Assembly (NCBI RefSeq): GCF_003939025.1
Contig: NZ_RQIH01000002.1
Span: 62,001 to 126,000, forward strand
Reading direction: 5' to 3'
Length of the DNA stretch: 64,000 bases
DNA from: Rhizobium sophoriradicis
Lineage (GTDB): Bacteria; Pseudomonadota; Alphaproteobacteria; Rhizobiales; Rhizobiaceae
In this document: positions 46,177-54,971 of the stretch, piece by piece
Layout: each line of letters begins with the position of its first letter
How positions within the stretch are numbered: the first letter of the stretch is position 1
Translations under genes and position numbers: made by a program
Notes under the pieces: generated by a model
What the model was told of the DNA's origin: nothing
The model's input: the letters and a program-made list of their open reading frames with translations, nothing else
The model's database searches: none

Positions 46177-47034
46177 ATGGCGGAAGGAAATATTGCGACG
46201 AACCAGGATATCTGCCTGGCGATGCTGCGCGACAATGATCGCGACCGCTATCTCGCCTGCCTTCTGTCACCGCAGGACAAGCGCGGGGCGCTTGCGGCGC
46301 TTTACGCTTTCAATGCCGAGCTTGCCCGCATCCGCGACCTGGTGCACGAGCCGCTGCCAGGCGAGGTGCGCATGCAATATTGGCGTGACCTGCTGGAAGG
46401 CAGTGCGCATGGCTCGACGGCGGCCAATCCCGTCGCCGTGGGCCTTCTGGGCGCAATCGAAACGCATCGCCTGCCTCGTAAGACGCTGATCGATATGATC
46501 GAGGCTCGCACTTTCGATCTCTACGACGACCCTATGGAAACGCGTGTTTCGCTTGAAGGTTATGCCGGCGAAACGGCGTCCGCGCTGATCCAACTCGCAA
46601 GCCTTGTGTTGTCGCCTGAGGCAGCCGCCCAATCGGCCGGCGCGGCCGGCCATGCCGGTGTCGCCCAGGCGGTCGCCGGCCTGCTGCTGCTGATGCCGCT
46701 GCATCGTCGCCGCGGCCAGCTCTATATTCCGCTGCAGATCCTTTCGGCCACCGGCCTCGACCGCGATACCTTCCTTGCCGGCGAAGACCGGCCGCGCATC
46801 TCCGCCGCCGTCGAGGCCTTCGCCGGCCTCGGCCGCGAGCATCTGGCAAAGGCAAGGGGGGCAGGACCGATTGCGCCGGCCGTCTTTCCGGCCTTCCTGC
46901 CGGTCACGCTGGCCGAGCCGGTGCTCCGCAAGGCACAGAGGCGTGGCGCCCTTGTGTTCGAGCGGCCGCTGCAGCCGCCGCAATGGCGCCGCCAGCTCGC
47001 AATGGCGCTGGCTGCATCGCGCAGGAAAATCTGA
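46177..47034 (+). CDS. Squalene/phytoene-synthase-like protein (NDUFAF6 homologue)
   Basis: A 285-residue helical protein of the trans-isoprenyl-diphosphate-synthase fold. The active enzymes need two Asp-rich motifs; here the first reads YAFNAELARIRDLV and the second AVAGLLLLMPLHRRRGQLYI, neither with the metal-binding DxxxD. It is therefore probably not a carotenoid or squalene synthase but the homologue of NDUFAF6, a complex I assembly factor with the same loss. Translation is likely coupled to the Mth938-like gene (two-base gap). Confidence 0.82.
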   Translation: MAEGNIATNQDICLAMLRDNDRDRYLACLLSPQDKRGALAALYAFNAELARIRDLVHEPLPGEVRMQYWRDLLEGSAHGSTAANPVAVGLLGAIETHRLPRKTLIDMIEARTFDLYDDPMETRVSLEGYAGETASALIQLASLVLSPEAAAQSAGAAGHAGVAQAVAGLLLLMPLHRRRGQLYIPLQILSATGLDRDTFLAGEDRPRISAAVEAFAGLGREHLAKARGAGPIAPAVFPAFLPVTLAEPVLRKAQRRGALVFERPLQPPQWRRQLAMALAASRRKI

Positions 47035-47105
47035 GATCGGTCAAATTCGCGCAAGTCTCGCGCGCTACAAGCTCCTCACCGCTACCCATTGAACGGAGAC
47101 TCGGC

Positions 47106-47573
47106 GTGGGCATTATCGTCTGGTGCGTCCTTTTCGCCATCGTCATTTTCTTTGCCTTCGTGGCAACACGCATGGCTGCGCAAAACAAGGACGACAGCCT
47201 GCACGACACCGGTCTCGCCATCATCGAGTTCGGCCGCGCCTTTCCCAACGAGGCGATCCGGCAGTTGCAGGCGACTGAAAACGGCCAGGCGATCTTCGTG
47301 CGTCTACACGACAACAAGGCTGGCCTGATGCGCAACATGGCGCGCCACTTCTCCTGCCATCTGATCGAGCCCGGCCGTGTGCGCGTGGTAAGCTCGGAGA
47401 CGGGCAGGGGACTGGCGATCGATTTTCTCGACGCCCCTCATCACAACGGCAAGTTCGAATTCGCCTCGCCCAAGGAGGCGTCCGAGGTCGCGCTCTGGCT
47501 GCTCGGCAACTACATCGCCGAGCCGGATAAGGATCTGCCTCCGGGCACTATCGCCGCGGCGAACAAACAGTAG
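47106..47573 (+). CDS. Uncharacterised membrane-anchored protein
   Basis: A 155-residue protein with one N-terminal membrane helix (GIIVWCVLFAIVIFFAFVA) and a soluble part with AIIEFGRAFPNEAIRQL, GLMRNMARHFSCHLIEPG and FASPKEASEVALWLLGNY. No family recognised. The GTG at 47106 follows GGAGACTCGGC; the frame is open to 46983, but that part overlaps the upstream gene. Confidence 0.65.
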   Translation: MGIIVWCVLFAIVIFFAFVATRMAAQNKDDSLHDTGLAIIEFGRAFPNEAIRQLQATENGQAIFVRLHDNKAGLMRNMARHFSCHLIEPGRVRVVSSETGRGLAIDFLDAPHHNGKFEFASPKEASEVALWLLGNYIAEPDKDLPPGTIAAANKQ

Positions 47574-47628
47574 AAGTGTTGCTTACGGCTTTGCGCGCTT
47601 GAAAAGACGCCCAAAAACGGTTTCAGCA

Positions 47629-49065
47629 TTATGCAGAGGCGCTTTCGGCAACCCCCTGCGTCTGGCCGAGCCAGGCGGCGCAGTCAGCAAGCGCGCGACG
47701 CGCGATCAACTGCCGTTTCATGATCGTCTTGTCCTTGCCGCGGAAACGCTTCACGCCCTCGGGCTTGACGATCGAACCCGGCTGAAGCTCCGGAAACAGC
47801 CCGAAATTGATGTTCATCGGCTGGAATGATCGTTTGCCGGGCTCCTCGTCGGAGACGATGTGGCCGCCGGTGATATGACCGAGCAGCGAGCCGAGCGCGG
47901 TCGTTGCCGGCGGCAGCAAGATCGCTTCGCCCTTGCGTTCGGCGGCGGCGAAACGGCCGGCCATCAGCCCGACGCTGGCGCTTTCGACATAACCCTCGCA
48001 GCCGGTGATCTGGCCGGCAAAGCGCAGGCCGGGCCGCGATTTCAATGTCAGCGACGGATCGAGCAAGGTCGGGGAGTTGATGTAGGTGTTGCGATGCAGA
48101 CCGCCGAGGCGGGCGAATTCGGCATTTTCCAGTCCGGGGATCATCCGGAAGATTTCCGCCTGCGCGCCGTATTTCAGCTTCGTCTGGAAACCGACCATGT
48201 TGTAGAGCGTGCCGAGCGCATTGTCCTGGCGCAATTGCACAACGGCATAGGCCTTGACTGTCGGATTATGCGCGTTCGTCAGCCCCATCGGCTTCATCGG
48301 CCCGTGGCGCAGCGTCTCGCGGCCGCGTTCGGCCATCACTTCGATCGGCAGGCAGCCGTCGAAATAGGGGGTGCCTTCCCATTCCTTGAAGCCGACGGTG
48401 TCGCCCGCTATCAACGCATCGACGAAGGCATTGTACTGCGCCTCGTCCATCGGGCAGTTGATGTAGTCCTTGCCGGTGCCGCCGGGGCCGACCTTGTCGT
48501 AGCGCGACTGATACCAACAAATATCCATGTCGATGCTGTCACGATAGACGATCGGCGCGATGGCGTCGAAGAAGGCGAGCGAATCCTCGCCCGTCTGCGC
48601 CTGGATGGCGCTGGCGAGCGATGGCGCCGTCAGTGGCCCGGTGGCGACGATGGCAAGATCCCAGTCGCGCGGCGGCAGGCCGGTGACTTCCTCGCGCACG
48701 ACGGTGATGAGCGGGTGATCGTGGATCGCCTTGGTCACGGCTTCAGAAAAGCCGTCGCGATCGACGGCCAGCGCGCCGCCGGCCGGCACCTGGTGGCGAT
48801 CGGCGGCGGCCATGATCAGCGAGCCCGCCATGCGCATCTCGGCGTGGATGACGCCGACGGCATTGCTGGTCGCATCGTCGGACCGGAAGGAATTGGAGCA
48901 CACGAGCTCGGCAAGAGCGTCAGTCTTATGTGCGTCCGTGCCGCGCACCCCTCGCATTTCATGCAGAATGACGGGAACGCCGGAGCTGGCGATCTGCCAG
49001 GCGGCTTCCGAACCGGCAAGCCCGCCGCCGACGACGTGAATAGGAGGATAGGAGATCGTGTTCAT
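47629..49065 (-). CDS. trmFO: tRNA uracil-54 C5-methyltransferase TrmFO (folate-dependent)
   Basis: A 478-residue FAD enzyme that makes 5-methyluridine at position 54 of tRNA using methylenetetrahydrofolate. The N-terminal [20 protein letters not shown] binds [23 protein letters not shown] is the family signature with the active cysteine. The C-terminal LLGHITGGH segment is also typical. Convergent with the membrane-anchored protein gene. Distinguished from GidA by length and the NSFRSDD motif. Confidence 0.95.
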   Translation of the reverse strand: MNTISYPPIHVVGGGLAGSEAAWQIASSGVPVILHEMRGVRGTDAHKTDALAELVCSNSFRSDDATSNAVGVIHAEMRMAGSLIMAAADRHQVPAGGALAVDRDGFSEAVTKAIHDHPLITVVREEVTGLPPRDWDLAIVATGPLTAPSLASAIQAQTGEDSLAFFDAIAPIVYRDSIDMDICWYQSRYDKVGPGGTGKDYINCPMDEAQYNAFVDALIAGDTVGFKEWEGTPYFDGCLPIEVMAERGRETLRHGPMKPMGLTNAHNPTVKAYAVVQLRQDNALGTLYNMVGFQTKLKYGAQAEIFRMIPGLENAEFARLGGLHRNTYINSPTLLDPSLTLKSRPGLRFAGQITGCEGYVESASVGLMAGRFAAAERKGEAILLPPATTALGSLLGHITGGHIVSDEEPGKRSFQPMNINFGLFPELQPGSIVKPEGVKRFRGKDKTIMKRQLIARRALADCAAWLGQTQGVAESASA

Positions 49066-49112
49066 TCCGGGCTGATATCATGTCGGCAGATGCGATCCAA
49101 CACCCCCGAATC

Positions 49113-49137
49113 AAAAACGGCGCCCTGATGGCGCCGT
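49113..49137 (-). terminator. Intrinsic terminator after the first DUF1127 gene
   Basis: On the minus strand ACGGCGCC / GGCGCCGT with loop ATCAG, then TTTTG. Confidence 0.8.
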
Positions 49138-49165
49138 CTTGAAGCATCGTGCCGGTTACCCGCTA

Positions 49166-49309
49166 TTAGCGGAACGAGCGGGATGCAATATTGCGGATGT
49201 CGTAGCGGCTGACGCCGATGTCGGACAGGGTCTGGTTCGACAGGCTGCCGAGTTCGTTGAGTGTACGGCGGTAGCTGAGCCAGCTTTTTGCAATGCGGAT
49301 CGGGTTCAT
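49166..49309 (-). CDS. DUF1127 small protein 1
   Basis: A 47-residue basic protein, MNPIRIAKSWLSYRRTLNEL and then LSDIGVSRYDIRNIA, the typical DUF1127 pattern (a basic helix, L..L....L.DIG..R.DI). These proteins bind RNA or influence RNA turnover and phosphate or carbon metabolism in other alphaproteobacteria. The ATG at 49309 has GAGGA eight bases upstream; the ATG at 49315 is too close to it. Preceded by a TTGCACTGCA promoter motif shared with the sRNA near 50.4 kb. Confidence 0.9.
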   Translation of the reverse strand: MNPIRIAKSWLSYRRTLNELGSLSNQTLSDIGVSRYDIRNIASRSFR

Positions 49310-49372
49310 TGTCATCTTCCTCGAACAAATGTCCGCTGGACGGCGGGATCGCCTGTCTCTCTGCGGTTGATG

Positions 49373-49410
49373 TTTACATAGGCGCAAACCCTCTCATTGT
49401 GCAGTGCAAA
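49373..49410 (-). promoter_or_regulatory. Promoter of DUF1127 gene 1 with TTGCACTGCA motif
   Basis: Minus strand: TTTGCACTGCA (49410-49400), 19 bases after GCACTGCA, then TATGTA (49380-49375). The same element at the same spacing lies ahead of the sRNA at 50208-50397. The motif is palindromic around its centre (TTGCA-C-TGCA) and fits the T-N11-A shape of LysR-type activators. Confidence 0.5.
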
Positions 49411-49534
49411 TAAAAGGCGTCTGCCATGCAAATGTGCAATATGATGCTTCAGAAATAAGCGGTGAACATTTTTTGAGCGGACAAAGGAACCAGGAAGATC
49501 CTGTAACCGCGACGACCGTCGATCGCCGAAAAAG

Positions 49535-49608
49535 AAAACGCCCGCTGTGGTGCAGCGGGCGTTTTAATCTTGGAGGGATCTGCTTGGGAGGAAGCAGAAA
49601 CCTTTGAA
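49535..49608 (-). ncRNA. 3'-UTR small RNA of DUF1127 gene 2, with CCUCCC-loop hairpin
   Basis: Directly after the stop of DUF1127 gene 2 the minus strand forms CUGCUU-CCUCCC-AAGCAG (49597-49580), a 6-bp stem whose whole loop is CCUCCC, followed by AUCCCUCC and a strong terminator (AAAACGCCCGCT/AGCGGGCGTTTT, 49565-49535, then TTTTCTTTTT on the RNA). This is the layout of the alphaproteobacterial CCUCCUCCC (cuckoo) RNAs, which are processed from 3' ends of DUF1127 messages. Boundaries are from structure only. Confidence 0.7.
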
Positions 49609-49755
49609 TTAACGCGAAGAAGCTTCGCGGGCAACGCGATGGATGTCCGAACGGTCGATGCCGAGGTCATGCAATTCGCGGTTGGTCATGCGGCCGAGTT
49701 CGGTGACCGTCTGACGATACTTGCGCCAGTTGTTGAAAGAGCGTGTGATGTTCAT
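49609..49755 (-). CDS. DUF1127 small protein 2
   Basis: A 48-residue basic protein: MNITRSFNNWRKYRQTVTEL, then RELHDLGIDRSDIHRVA, a canonical DUF1127 sequence close in pattern to its neighbour. The ATG at 49755 follows AAAGGGGCTTAAC. Its 3' end carries the CCUCCC-loop hairpin and terminator described separately. Upstream, TTGACC (49924-49919), 17 bases, TGTAAA (49901-49896) is a possible promoter, overlapped by GCATTGCA, a variant of the motif in front of gene 1. The stretch 49925-50207 holds no gene I can support. Confidence 0.92.
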   Translation of the reverse strand: MNITRSFNNWRKYRQTVTELGRMTNRELHDLGIDRSDIHRVAREASSR

Positions 49756-50207
49756 GTTAAGCCCCTTTCCGAGGGTTTGATCTGCCAGCAGCCACCCATC
49801 GGCGCTGACCTCTATTTGATGGCCGGAATATATGTTGCGGCGCGAAGAACGAAAACAGCCAAGTTTTCAGGTCACCTATGCGAGATATGCAATGCTTTAC
49901 ACAATCTTACCGCACTCTGGTCAACGATTAGGCAAAGTCACTTGAGCGAATACTCGAGCTTTGAAGTGGCGAAGGGGCTGCGATGAGGAAAACCCGCCTC
50001 TGGCGAGTTGCGCGCTGGGCAAGTGATCCGGTGCCGGTTCGACAAGCCTGTCCGTCATTGCGTCTGGCCGCCGCAAAGCGTCGCGATCACGAATCCGGCG
50101 CCACGGCTTGATGCGAAGAAAAATCCGGTGAACCTTGTTTTCTCGGTGGCGCAGCGCAACCAGCCTCGAGGTGCTAACGCCTTGAACTTACGTAGTATGC
50201 CGTCATC

Positions 50208-50397
50208 AAATAAAACGCCCGCCGGGGGAGGATCCGGCGGGCGCATTATAGTGACTGGCAACTGGGAGGAGGAGTGTCGCCAGTCTATCGCGGCGCGCTT
50301 GGGAGGAGGAGTGCGCGGCTGCGAATCTCGTCACGGACAAAGCCATCCGCGGGCGTCCGGCAGTGCCGGGCCGGGGCGCCACCCCCGTGCTTCGATA
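50208..50397 (-). ncRNA. Three-hairpin anti-Shine-Dalgarno small RNA (cuckoo / alpha-r14-like)
   Basis: On the minus strand three hairpins each display a CCUCC loop. A (50317-50294): CGCGC / GCGCG, loop ACUCCUCCUCCCAA. B (50283-50255): CUGGCGAC / GUUGCCAG, loop ACUCCUCCUCCCA. C (50243-50216): CGCCCGCCGG / CCGGCGGGCG, loop AUCCUCCC, followed by UUUUAUUU, the terminator. The loops are complementary to the Shine-Dalgarno GGAGG. The build matches the rhizobial alpha-r14 (NfeR1-like) RNAs and the cuckoo RNAs of other alphaproteobacteria as I recall them. The 5' end near 50397 is inferred from a TATTTA element at 50409-50404; a shorter form starting near 50330 is possible. Confidence 0.75.
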
Positions 50398-50403
50398 TGT
50401 CGG

Positions 50404-50439
50404 TAAATAGTATGACTAATTGATATTTTGCAGTGCAAT
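50404..50439 (-). promoter_or_regulatory. Promoter of the anti-Shine-Dalgarno sRNA with TTGCACTGCA motif
   Basis: Minus strand: ATTGCACTGCA (50439-50429), 19 bases after GCACTGCA, then TATTTA (50409-50404). Identical core and spacing to the promoter of DUF1127 gene 1. The 214 bases from here to the next gene hold nothing else I can name. Confidence 0.5.
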
Positions 50440-50653
50440 AATTACATGTGAGATATGCCGATCGCGCATACCTCGTCCTTCATATGCTGATGTTAGCAGT
50501 TCCGACGTTAGCGCCCGGTTAACACCTGACCCAAATTAGACCAATGAGGAATTTGCATATTCAGCGCTGAGGCGTTTGCGAAGCTGCCTGCTGCGTCTAT
50601 AAATGACGAAGCCGCAGCGCCGGGCGAGCGTCGCGAAACTGAGGGGTGGAATC

Positions 50654-51757
50654 ATGTATCGCGGCAGATTGGAGCGGGATCTCTCGCTCTGGGTGGGCAA
50701 GGGTCTGCTGGCAAAGGAAACGGCCGGCGCGCTTCTCGCCGAATATGACAGCCGCCCGGCCAGCTTCAGCCTCGGCCGGGTGCTGATGGGGCTGGCGGCG
50801 GTGCTGCTTGCTGCTGCCGTTCTGCTGGTCGTCGCCTCCAATTGGGAAGCCATTCCGCGCCTCGTCCGCGTCGGCGCCATCCTCGCTCTGATCTGGGCGG
50901 TGCATATCGCCGCCGCCCTGATGCTCGCACGCGGTGCGACAGCCGCTGCAAGCGGCCTGCTGGTCATCGGGGCGATGAGCTTCGGGGGTGCCATTTCTCT
51001 GGTCGGGCAGATGTATCATCTCTCCGGCGACCAGCAGACGGTGATGTATCTCTGGTTCGCCATCGCGACGATCTCGGCGATCCTGTTCCGTTCGGGCGCT
51101 GTGGTGGTCGTCGCCGGCTTCCTCTCCTGGGCCTCCTTTGCCGTTTACCTCGAGAATAATGACACGCATTGGATCGGGCCTGATCCCTGGATGGCGCCTG
51201 TTATGGCGGTGATCGTCATCGCGCTGGTGCGTTACACCGGCGCTGCGCGGGCTCGTCATCTGGCCTATTTGCTGATGATCGGCTGGCTTGCATGGCTCTA
51301 CACGCTTTATGAGGAGATGGCGGTAGCGCTTGCCTTCGCCATCGGCGGCATGGCGGTTTTCGTGCTGACGGCGTTGCCGCATCCCCGTATCGCGCCACTG
51401 GTCAGGAGTGCCGGCGCGGCCCCGGCATTCTACAGCTTCCTCGTCGCGGCGATCGGCTTGCTGCTGCTGCATATCGAGATAGAGCAGGGATGGCGGCTGG
51501 TGGTGCTCGGTCTGGCGACACTTGCCGCCGCCGTGCTGGCGATCGCGCTGCATGGCAGGAACAACGGTGCCGTGCGTTACCTTGCCTATACGGCCTTCGC
51601 TGCAGAGATGCTCTATCTCGCTTCCGTGACCGTCGGCTCGATCCTCGGCACGTCGAGCCTCTTCCTGTTTTCCGGTCTCGTGGTTGCGCTGGTCGCATGG
51701 ATCGTCATCCGTCTCGAGCGGCGCTTTTCGGCAAATGCACGGGAGGAGCTCGCATGA
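50654..51757 (+). CDS. DUF2157 membrane protein
   Basis: A 367-residue inner-membrane protein. The N-terminal soluble part (RGRLERDLSLWVGKGLLAKE) is the DUF2157 head, followed by about ten hydrophobic segments beginning LAAVLLAAAVLLVVASNWEAIP. Function unknown. The ATG at 50654 is the family start; a longer frame to 50603 exists. Overlaps the next gene in ATGA; the two families habitually occur together. Confidence 0.85.
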   Translation: MYRGRLERDLSLWVGKGLLAKETAGALLAEYDSRPASFSLGRVLMGLAAVLLAAAVLLVVASNWEAIPRLVRVGAILALIWAVHIAAALMLARGATAAASGLLVIGAMSFGGAISLVGQMYHLSGDQQTVMYLWFAIATISAILFRSGAVVVVAGFLSWASFAVYLENNDTHWIGPDPWMAPVMAVIVIALVRYTGAARARHLAYLLMIGWLAWLYTLYEEMAVALAFAIGGMAVFVLTALPHPRIAPLVRSAGAAPAFYSFLVAAIGLLLLHIEIEQGWRLVVLGLATLAAAVLAIALHGRNNGAVRYLAYTAFAAEMLYLASVTVGSILGTSSLFLFSGLVVALVAWIVIRLERRFSANAREELA

Positions 51758-52344
51758 GCTCGTTGATGGCACGGCTGCAGTCCGGCAAGGGCTACCTGCT
51801 TTCGGCAATCATCGTCGCCGGCCTGCAGACTGTGATCCTCGGCACGATCATCCAGAGCCGGGCGTCGATTCTCACCAACGGCACCGAAGTGCTGCTGAAG
51901 ACGGCCCCGGTCGATCCGCGTGATTTCCTGCGCGGCGATTATGTCGTCCTGAACTACGACATTTCCACTGTGCCGGTGCAGACAGTTTCCGGCGGCATTC
52001 CGGCGGAGCCGGGCGAACGCACGCTGTGGGTCCGGTTGAAGAAGCAGGGGGACGGTTTTTGGACGGTGACCGAATCGTCCTTCCAGACGCTGCCGCGTCA
52101 GCCGGAAACGGTGATCCTGCGCAGCCAGCCATTCTATAGCGGCGGACTGGCTGCGGGTGACAGCAACCGCGTCGAATACGGCATCGAGCGCTATTACGTC
52201 CCCGAAGGTCAGGGTAAACCGCTGGAGGAGGCGCGCAATGATGGCAATGTCGCCATAGCGGTGCGCGTTTCGCCTGACGGAAGCGCGCAGATTCGCAGTC
52301 TGCTCGTTGACGGCAAGCCGGTTTACGACGAGCCGCTTTACTGA
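51754..52344 (+). CDS. GDYXXLXY-domain protein
   Basis: A 196-residue protein with one N-terminal membrane helix (LLSAIIVAGLQTVILGTII) and a soluble part with RDFLRGDYVVLNYDISTVP, the name-giving motif. The second half (GIERYYVPEGQGKPLEEARN) is also conserved in the family. Function unknown; translationally coupled to the DUF2157 gene. Confidence 0.88.
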   Translation: MSSLMARLQSGKGYLLSAIIVAGLQTVILGTIIQSRASILTNGTEVLLKTAPVDPRDFLRGDYVVLNYDISTVPVQTVSGGIPAEPGERTLWVRLKKQGDGFWTVTESSFQTLPRQPETVILRSQPFYSGGLAAGDSNRVEYGIERYYVPEGQGKPLEEARNDGNVAIAVRVSPDGSAQIRSLLVDGKPVYDEPLY

Positions 52345-52496
52345 TCCCGCAAGCCTTCGGAGCAGGGCGGCTGGAGACCTTAAATCCCTTGTCATTTGCC
52401 GTTCATTTTTCCTTTGCCTCGACCAAATCGGGTGATATAGAGACGCCGCGCTCCGGAAGGCCTCATGCGCAGGCATAGGCATGCGGTTCTGTGGAC

Positions 52497-52581
<85 letters not shown>

Positions 52582-52785
52582 GGCTGTTTGCAGGGGGAGA
52601 CTAAGATCTTAGTTGTCCCCGAATGACCGAAGGTTGTTCCGAATACTCGGAAGTGAGTGCCGTTCCCCTTTTTGGCGGAATGATACAGGAATTGGGAAAA
52701 GCCACGCGCGGCACGCAGCCGGCGTCGTGCTCATCGAAACGAACGGCGTCTGGGCACGGCCGCCACGACATGAAGGTAGGAAGAC

Positions 52786-54267
52786 ATGCAGGTTATCGAA
52801 ACGCTCGCTGAAGGGCTGAAGCGCGAAATCAAGGTCGTTATCCCGGCCAAGGACATGGAAGACAAGATGAATGCGCGTCTTGCCGATGTGAAGGACAAGG
52901 TTCGCATCAACGGCTTCCGTCCGGGCAAGGTCCCCGCAGCTCACCTGAAGAAGGTCTATGGCAAGTCGATCATGGCCGAACTCGTCAACGAGATCGTCCG
53001 CGAACAGCCGTCCGCCATCCTGTCCAGCCGCGGCGAAAAGTCGGCCACGCAGCCGGAAATCGCCATGACGGAAGACAAGGACGAAGCCGACAAGATCCTC
53101 TCCGCCCAGCAGGATTTCGAATTCACCCTTTCCTATGAAGTGCTGCCGCCGATCGAGCTGAAGTCGGTCAAGGGCATCAAGGTCACGCGCGAAGTCATCG
53201 ACATCTCGGATGACGAAGTCAACGAGCAGGTCCTGAAGGTTGCCGAAAGCGCCCGTTCCTACGAAAGCAAAACCGGCAAGGCCGCCAACGGCGACCGCGT
53301 CACCATGGATTATGTCGGCAAGGTCGACGGTGAAGCCTTCGAAGGCGGCACCGACCAGGGCGCCGAGCTGGTGATCGGTTCCGGCCGCTTCATCCCGGGC
53401 TTCGAAGACCAGCTCGTCGGCGTCAAGGCCGGCGAAGAGAAGACCATCACCGTGACCTTCCCGGCCGACTACCCGGCCAAGAACCTCGCTGGCAAGGACG
53501 CGACCTTCGACATCACGGTCAAGGATGTTGCAGCCCCCGGCGCTGTCGAGATCAACGACGAACTCGCCTCCAAGCTCGGCATCGAATCCGCCGACCGCCT
53601 GAAGGAGATCGTCCGTGGCCAGATCGAATCGCAGTACGGCTCGCTGACCCGCCAGAAGCTGAAGCGTCAGATCCTCGACCAGCTCGACGAGATGTACAAG
53701 TTCGACACTCCGGCTTCGCTCGTCGACGCCGAATACAACGGCATCTGGAGCCAGGTGAACAACGACCTCGCCCAGTCGGGCAAGACCTTCGAGGACGAAG
53801 ACACGACCGAAGAGAAGGCGCGTGAGGAATACAAGACGCTCGCCGAGCGTCGCGTCCGCCTCGGTCTCGTTCTCTCCGAGATCGGTGAAAAGGCCGGCGT
53901 CGAAGTGACCGAAGACGAAATGCAGCGCGCCATCTACGATCAGCTGCGCCAGTATCCCGGCCAGGAAAAGCAGATCCTCGAATTCTTCCGCAGCCAGCCG
54001 GGCGCCGCCGCCTCGATCCGCGCCCCGATCTTCGAAGAGAAGGTCATTGATCACCTGCTGACCGAAATCGACGTCACCGACAAGAAGGTGACGAAGGAAG
54101 AACTGCTCGCCGAGGGAGAAGGCGAGGCCAAGGCTGACACCAAGAAGGCGGCGCCGAAGAAGAAGGCTGCCGCCAAGGCCGAAGCTGCCGACGCCGCTGA
54201 AGGCGAGGAAGCCGCTCCGAAGAAGAAGGCTGCTCCGAAGAAGAAGGCAGCCGACGAAAGCGCCTAA
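52786..54267 (+). CDS. tig: Trigger factor
   Basis: A 493-residue ribosome-associated chaperone and peptidyl-prolyl isomerase. The ribosome-docking signature [10 protein letters not shown] is near residue 41; the FKBP domain ([20 protein letters not shown]) spans about 155-245; the helical chaperone domain follows. The C-terminal ~45 residues are a repetitive Lys/Ala tail ([17 protein letters not shown]) longer than in E. coli and usual in rhizobia. A terminator follows. Confidence 0.97.
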   Translation: MQVIETLAEGLKREIKVVIPAKDMEDKMNARLADVKDKVRINGFRPGKVPAAHLKKVYGKSIMAELVNEIVREQPSAILSSRGEKSATQPEIAMTEDKDEADKILSAQQDFEFTLSYEVLPPIELKSVKGIKVTREVIDISDDEVNEQVLKVAESARSYESKTGKAANGDRVTMDYVGKVDGEAFEGGTDQGAELVIGSGRFIPGFEDQLVGVKAGEEKTITVTFPADYPAKNLAGKDATFDITVKDVAAPGAVEINDELASKLGIESADRLKEIVRGQIESQYGSLTRQKLKRQILDQLDEMYKFDTPASLVDAEYNGIWSQVNNDLAQSGKTFEDEDTTEEKAREEYKTLAERRVRLGLVLSEIGEKAGVEVTEDEMQRAIYDQLRQYPGQEKQILEFFRSQPGAAASIRAPIFEEKVIDHLLTEIDVTDKKVTKEELLAEGEGEAKADTKKAAPKKKAAAKAEAADAAEGEEAAPKKKAAPKKKAADESA

Positions 54268-54294
54268 TAATCGCTTTTCAGTTCTGAAGCTTGG

Positions 54295-54330
54295 AAAGGC
54301 CCCGCCATCGCGCGGGGCCTTTTGTTTTTT
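54295..54330 (+). terminator. Intrinsic terminator after tig
   Basis: Stem AAAGGCCCCGC / GCGGGGCCTTTT with loop CATCGC, then TTGTTTTTT. Confidence 0.9.
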
Positions 54331-54454
54331 CGGATCATCCGGACGGTTCATTCTCCAATGCCGTCTTCGTGGTCTTGTCTTGAATGCAACAACAAAGAGT
54401 TGAAATGAAGTAGTATTCAAGGCAGATTTTACGGGGGAATGGGAGGACCGGAAA

Positions 54455-54877
54455 ATGACTTCAACGCATGAGATGAAAAAGCTGGTAGAGGAAATCTATG
54501 CTGTGCGTGGTCGCGGCGATATCGAGGGCACGCTGGCGCTGCTCGGCGAGAATTGCACCTTTCGCATTGTCGGCAATACGCGGATGGCGCCTTTTTCTAC
54601 TGAAACAGGCGGACCTGCCTTTCGCCAAGCGATTACGCAGCTGATCAATGACTGGGATCTGTCCGGCATGAGGACAGCTGGGATGTATGCCGATGAGGAC
54701 CATGAGGTGGTCGTTGCGCATCGTGAAGGCGAGGTCCGACATATCCCGTCAGGGGTGCGCTTCCGCACCGAGTTCATCGACAAGATCCATTTCAGTGGCG
54801 GCAAACCAGTGAAGATCGTGGAATTTCTCGATACCCTGCAGGTGGCTGAGACCAGCCAAATGATCCGAGTGGCTTAG
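54455..54877 (+). CDS. SnoaL/NTF2-like fold protein
   Basis: A 140-residue protein of the cone-shaped NTF2 fold. MKKLVEEIYAVRGRGDIEGT and LLGENCTFRIVG form the first helices and strand; EVVVAHREGEVRH and KIVEFLDTLQVAE the curved sheet. Members include ketosteroid isomerases and polyketide cyclases, but most bacterial singletons are uncharacterised. Good start with GGGAGGACCGGAAA upstream. Convergent with the radical SAM gene. Confidence 0.75.
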   Translation: MTSTHEMKKLVEEIYAVRGRGDIEGTLALLGENCTFRIVGNTRMAPFSTETGGPAFRQAITQLINDWDLSGMRTAGMYADEDHEVVVAHREGEVRHIPSGVRFRTEFIDKIHFSGGKPVKIVEFLDTLQVAETSQMIRVA

Positions 54878-54971
54878 TCGCCGGTCAAAGTCGGAGCGCC
54901 AGGCTTCGCCTTTGACGTCTCCGGTGATTTCCGGCCAACAGGGCGTCAGCCGCCGTTGCCGGGATTGCAGC

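Noticed and set aside
46177-47034. Carotenoid or hopanoid (squalene) synthase
   Set aside because: Both Asp-rich catalytic motifs are absent and no other isoprenoid gene is near.
52593-52620. Near-palindrome after tRNA-Leu as an integration site
   Set aside because: No integrase, no direct repeat of the tRNA end and no atypical DNA next to it; more likely a hairpin ending the tRNA transcript.
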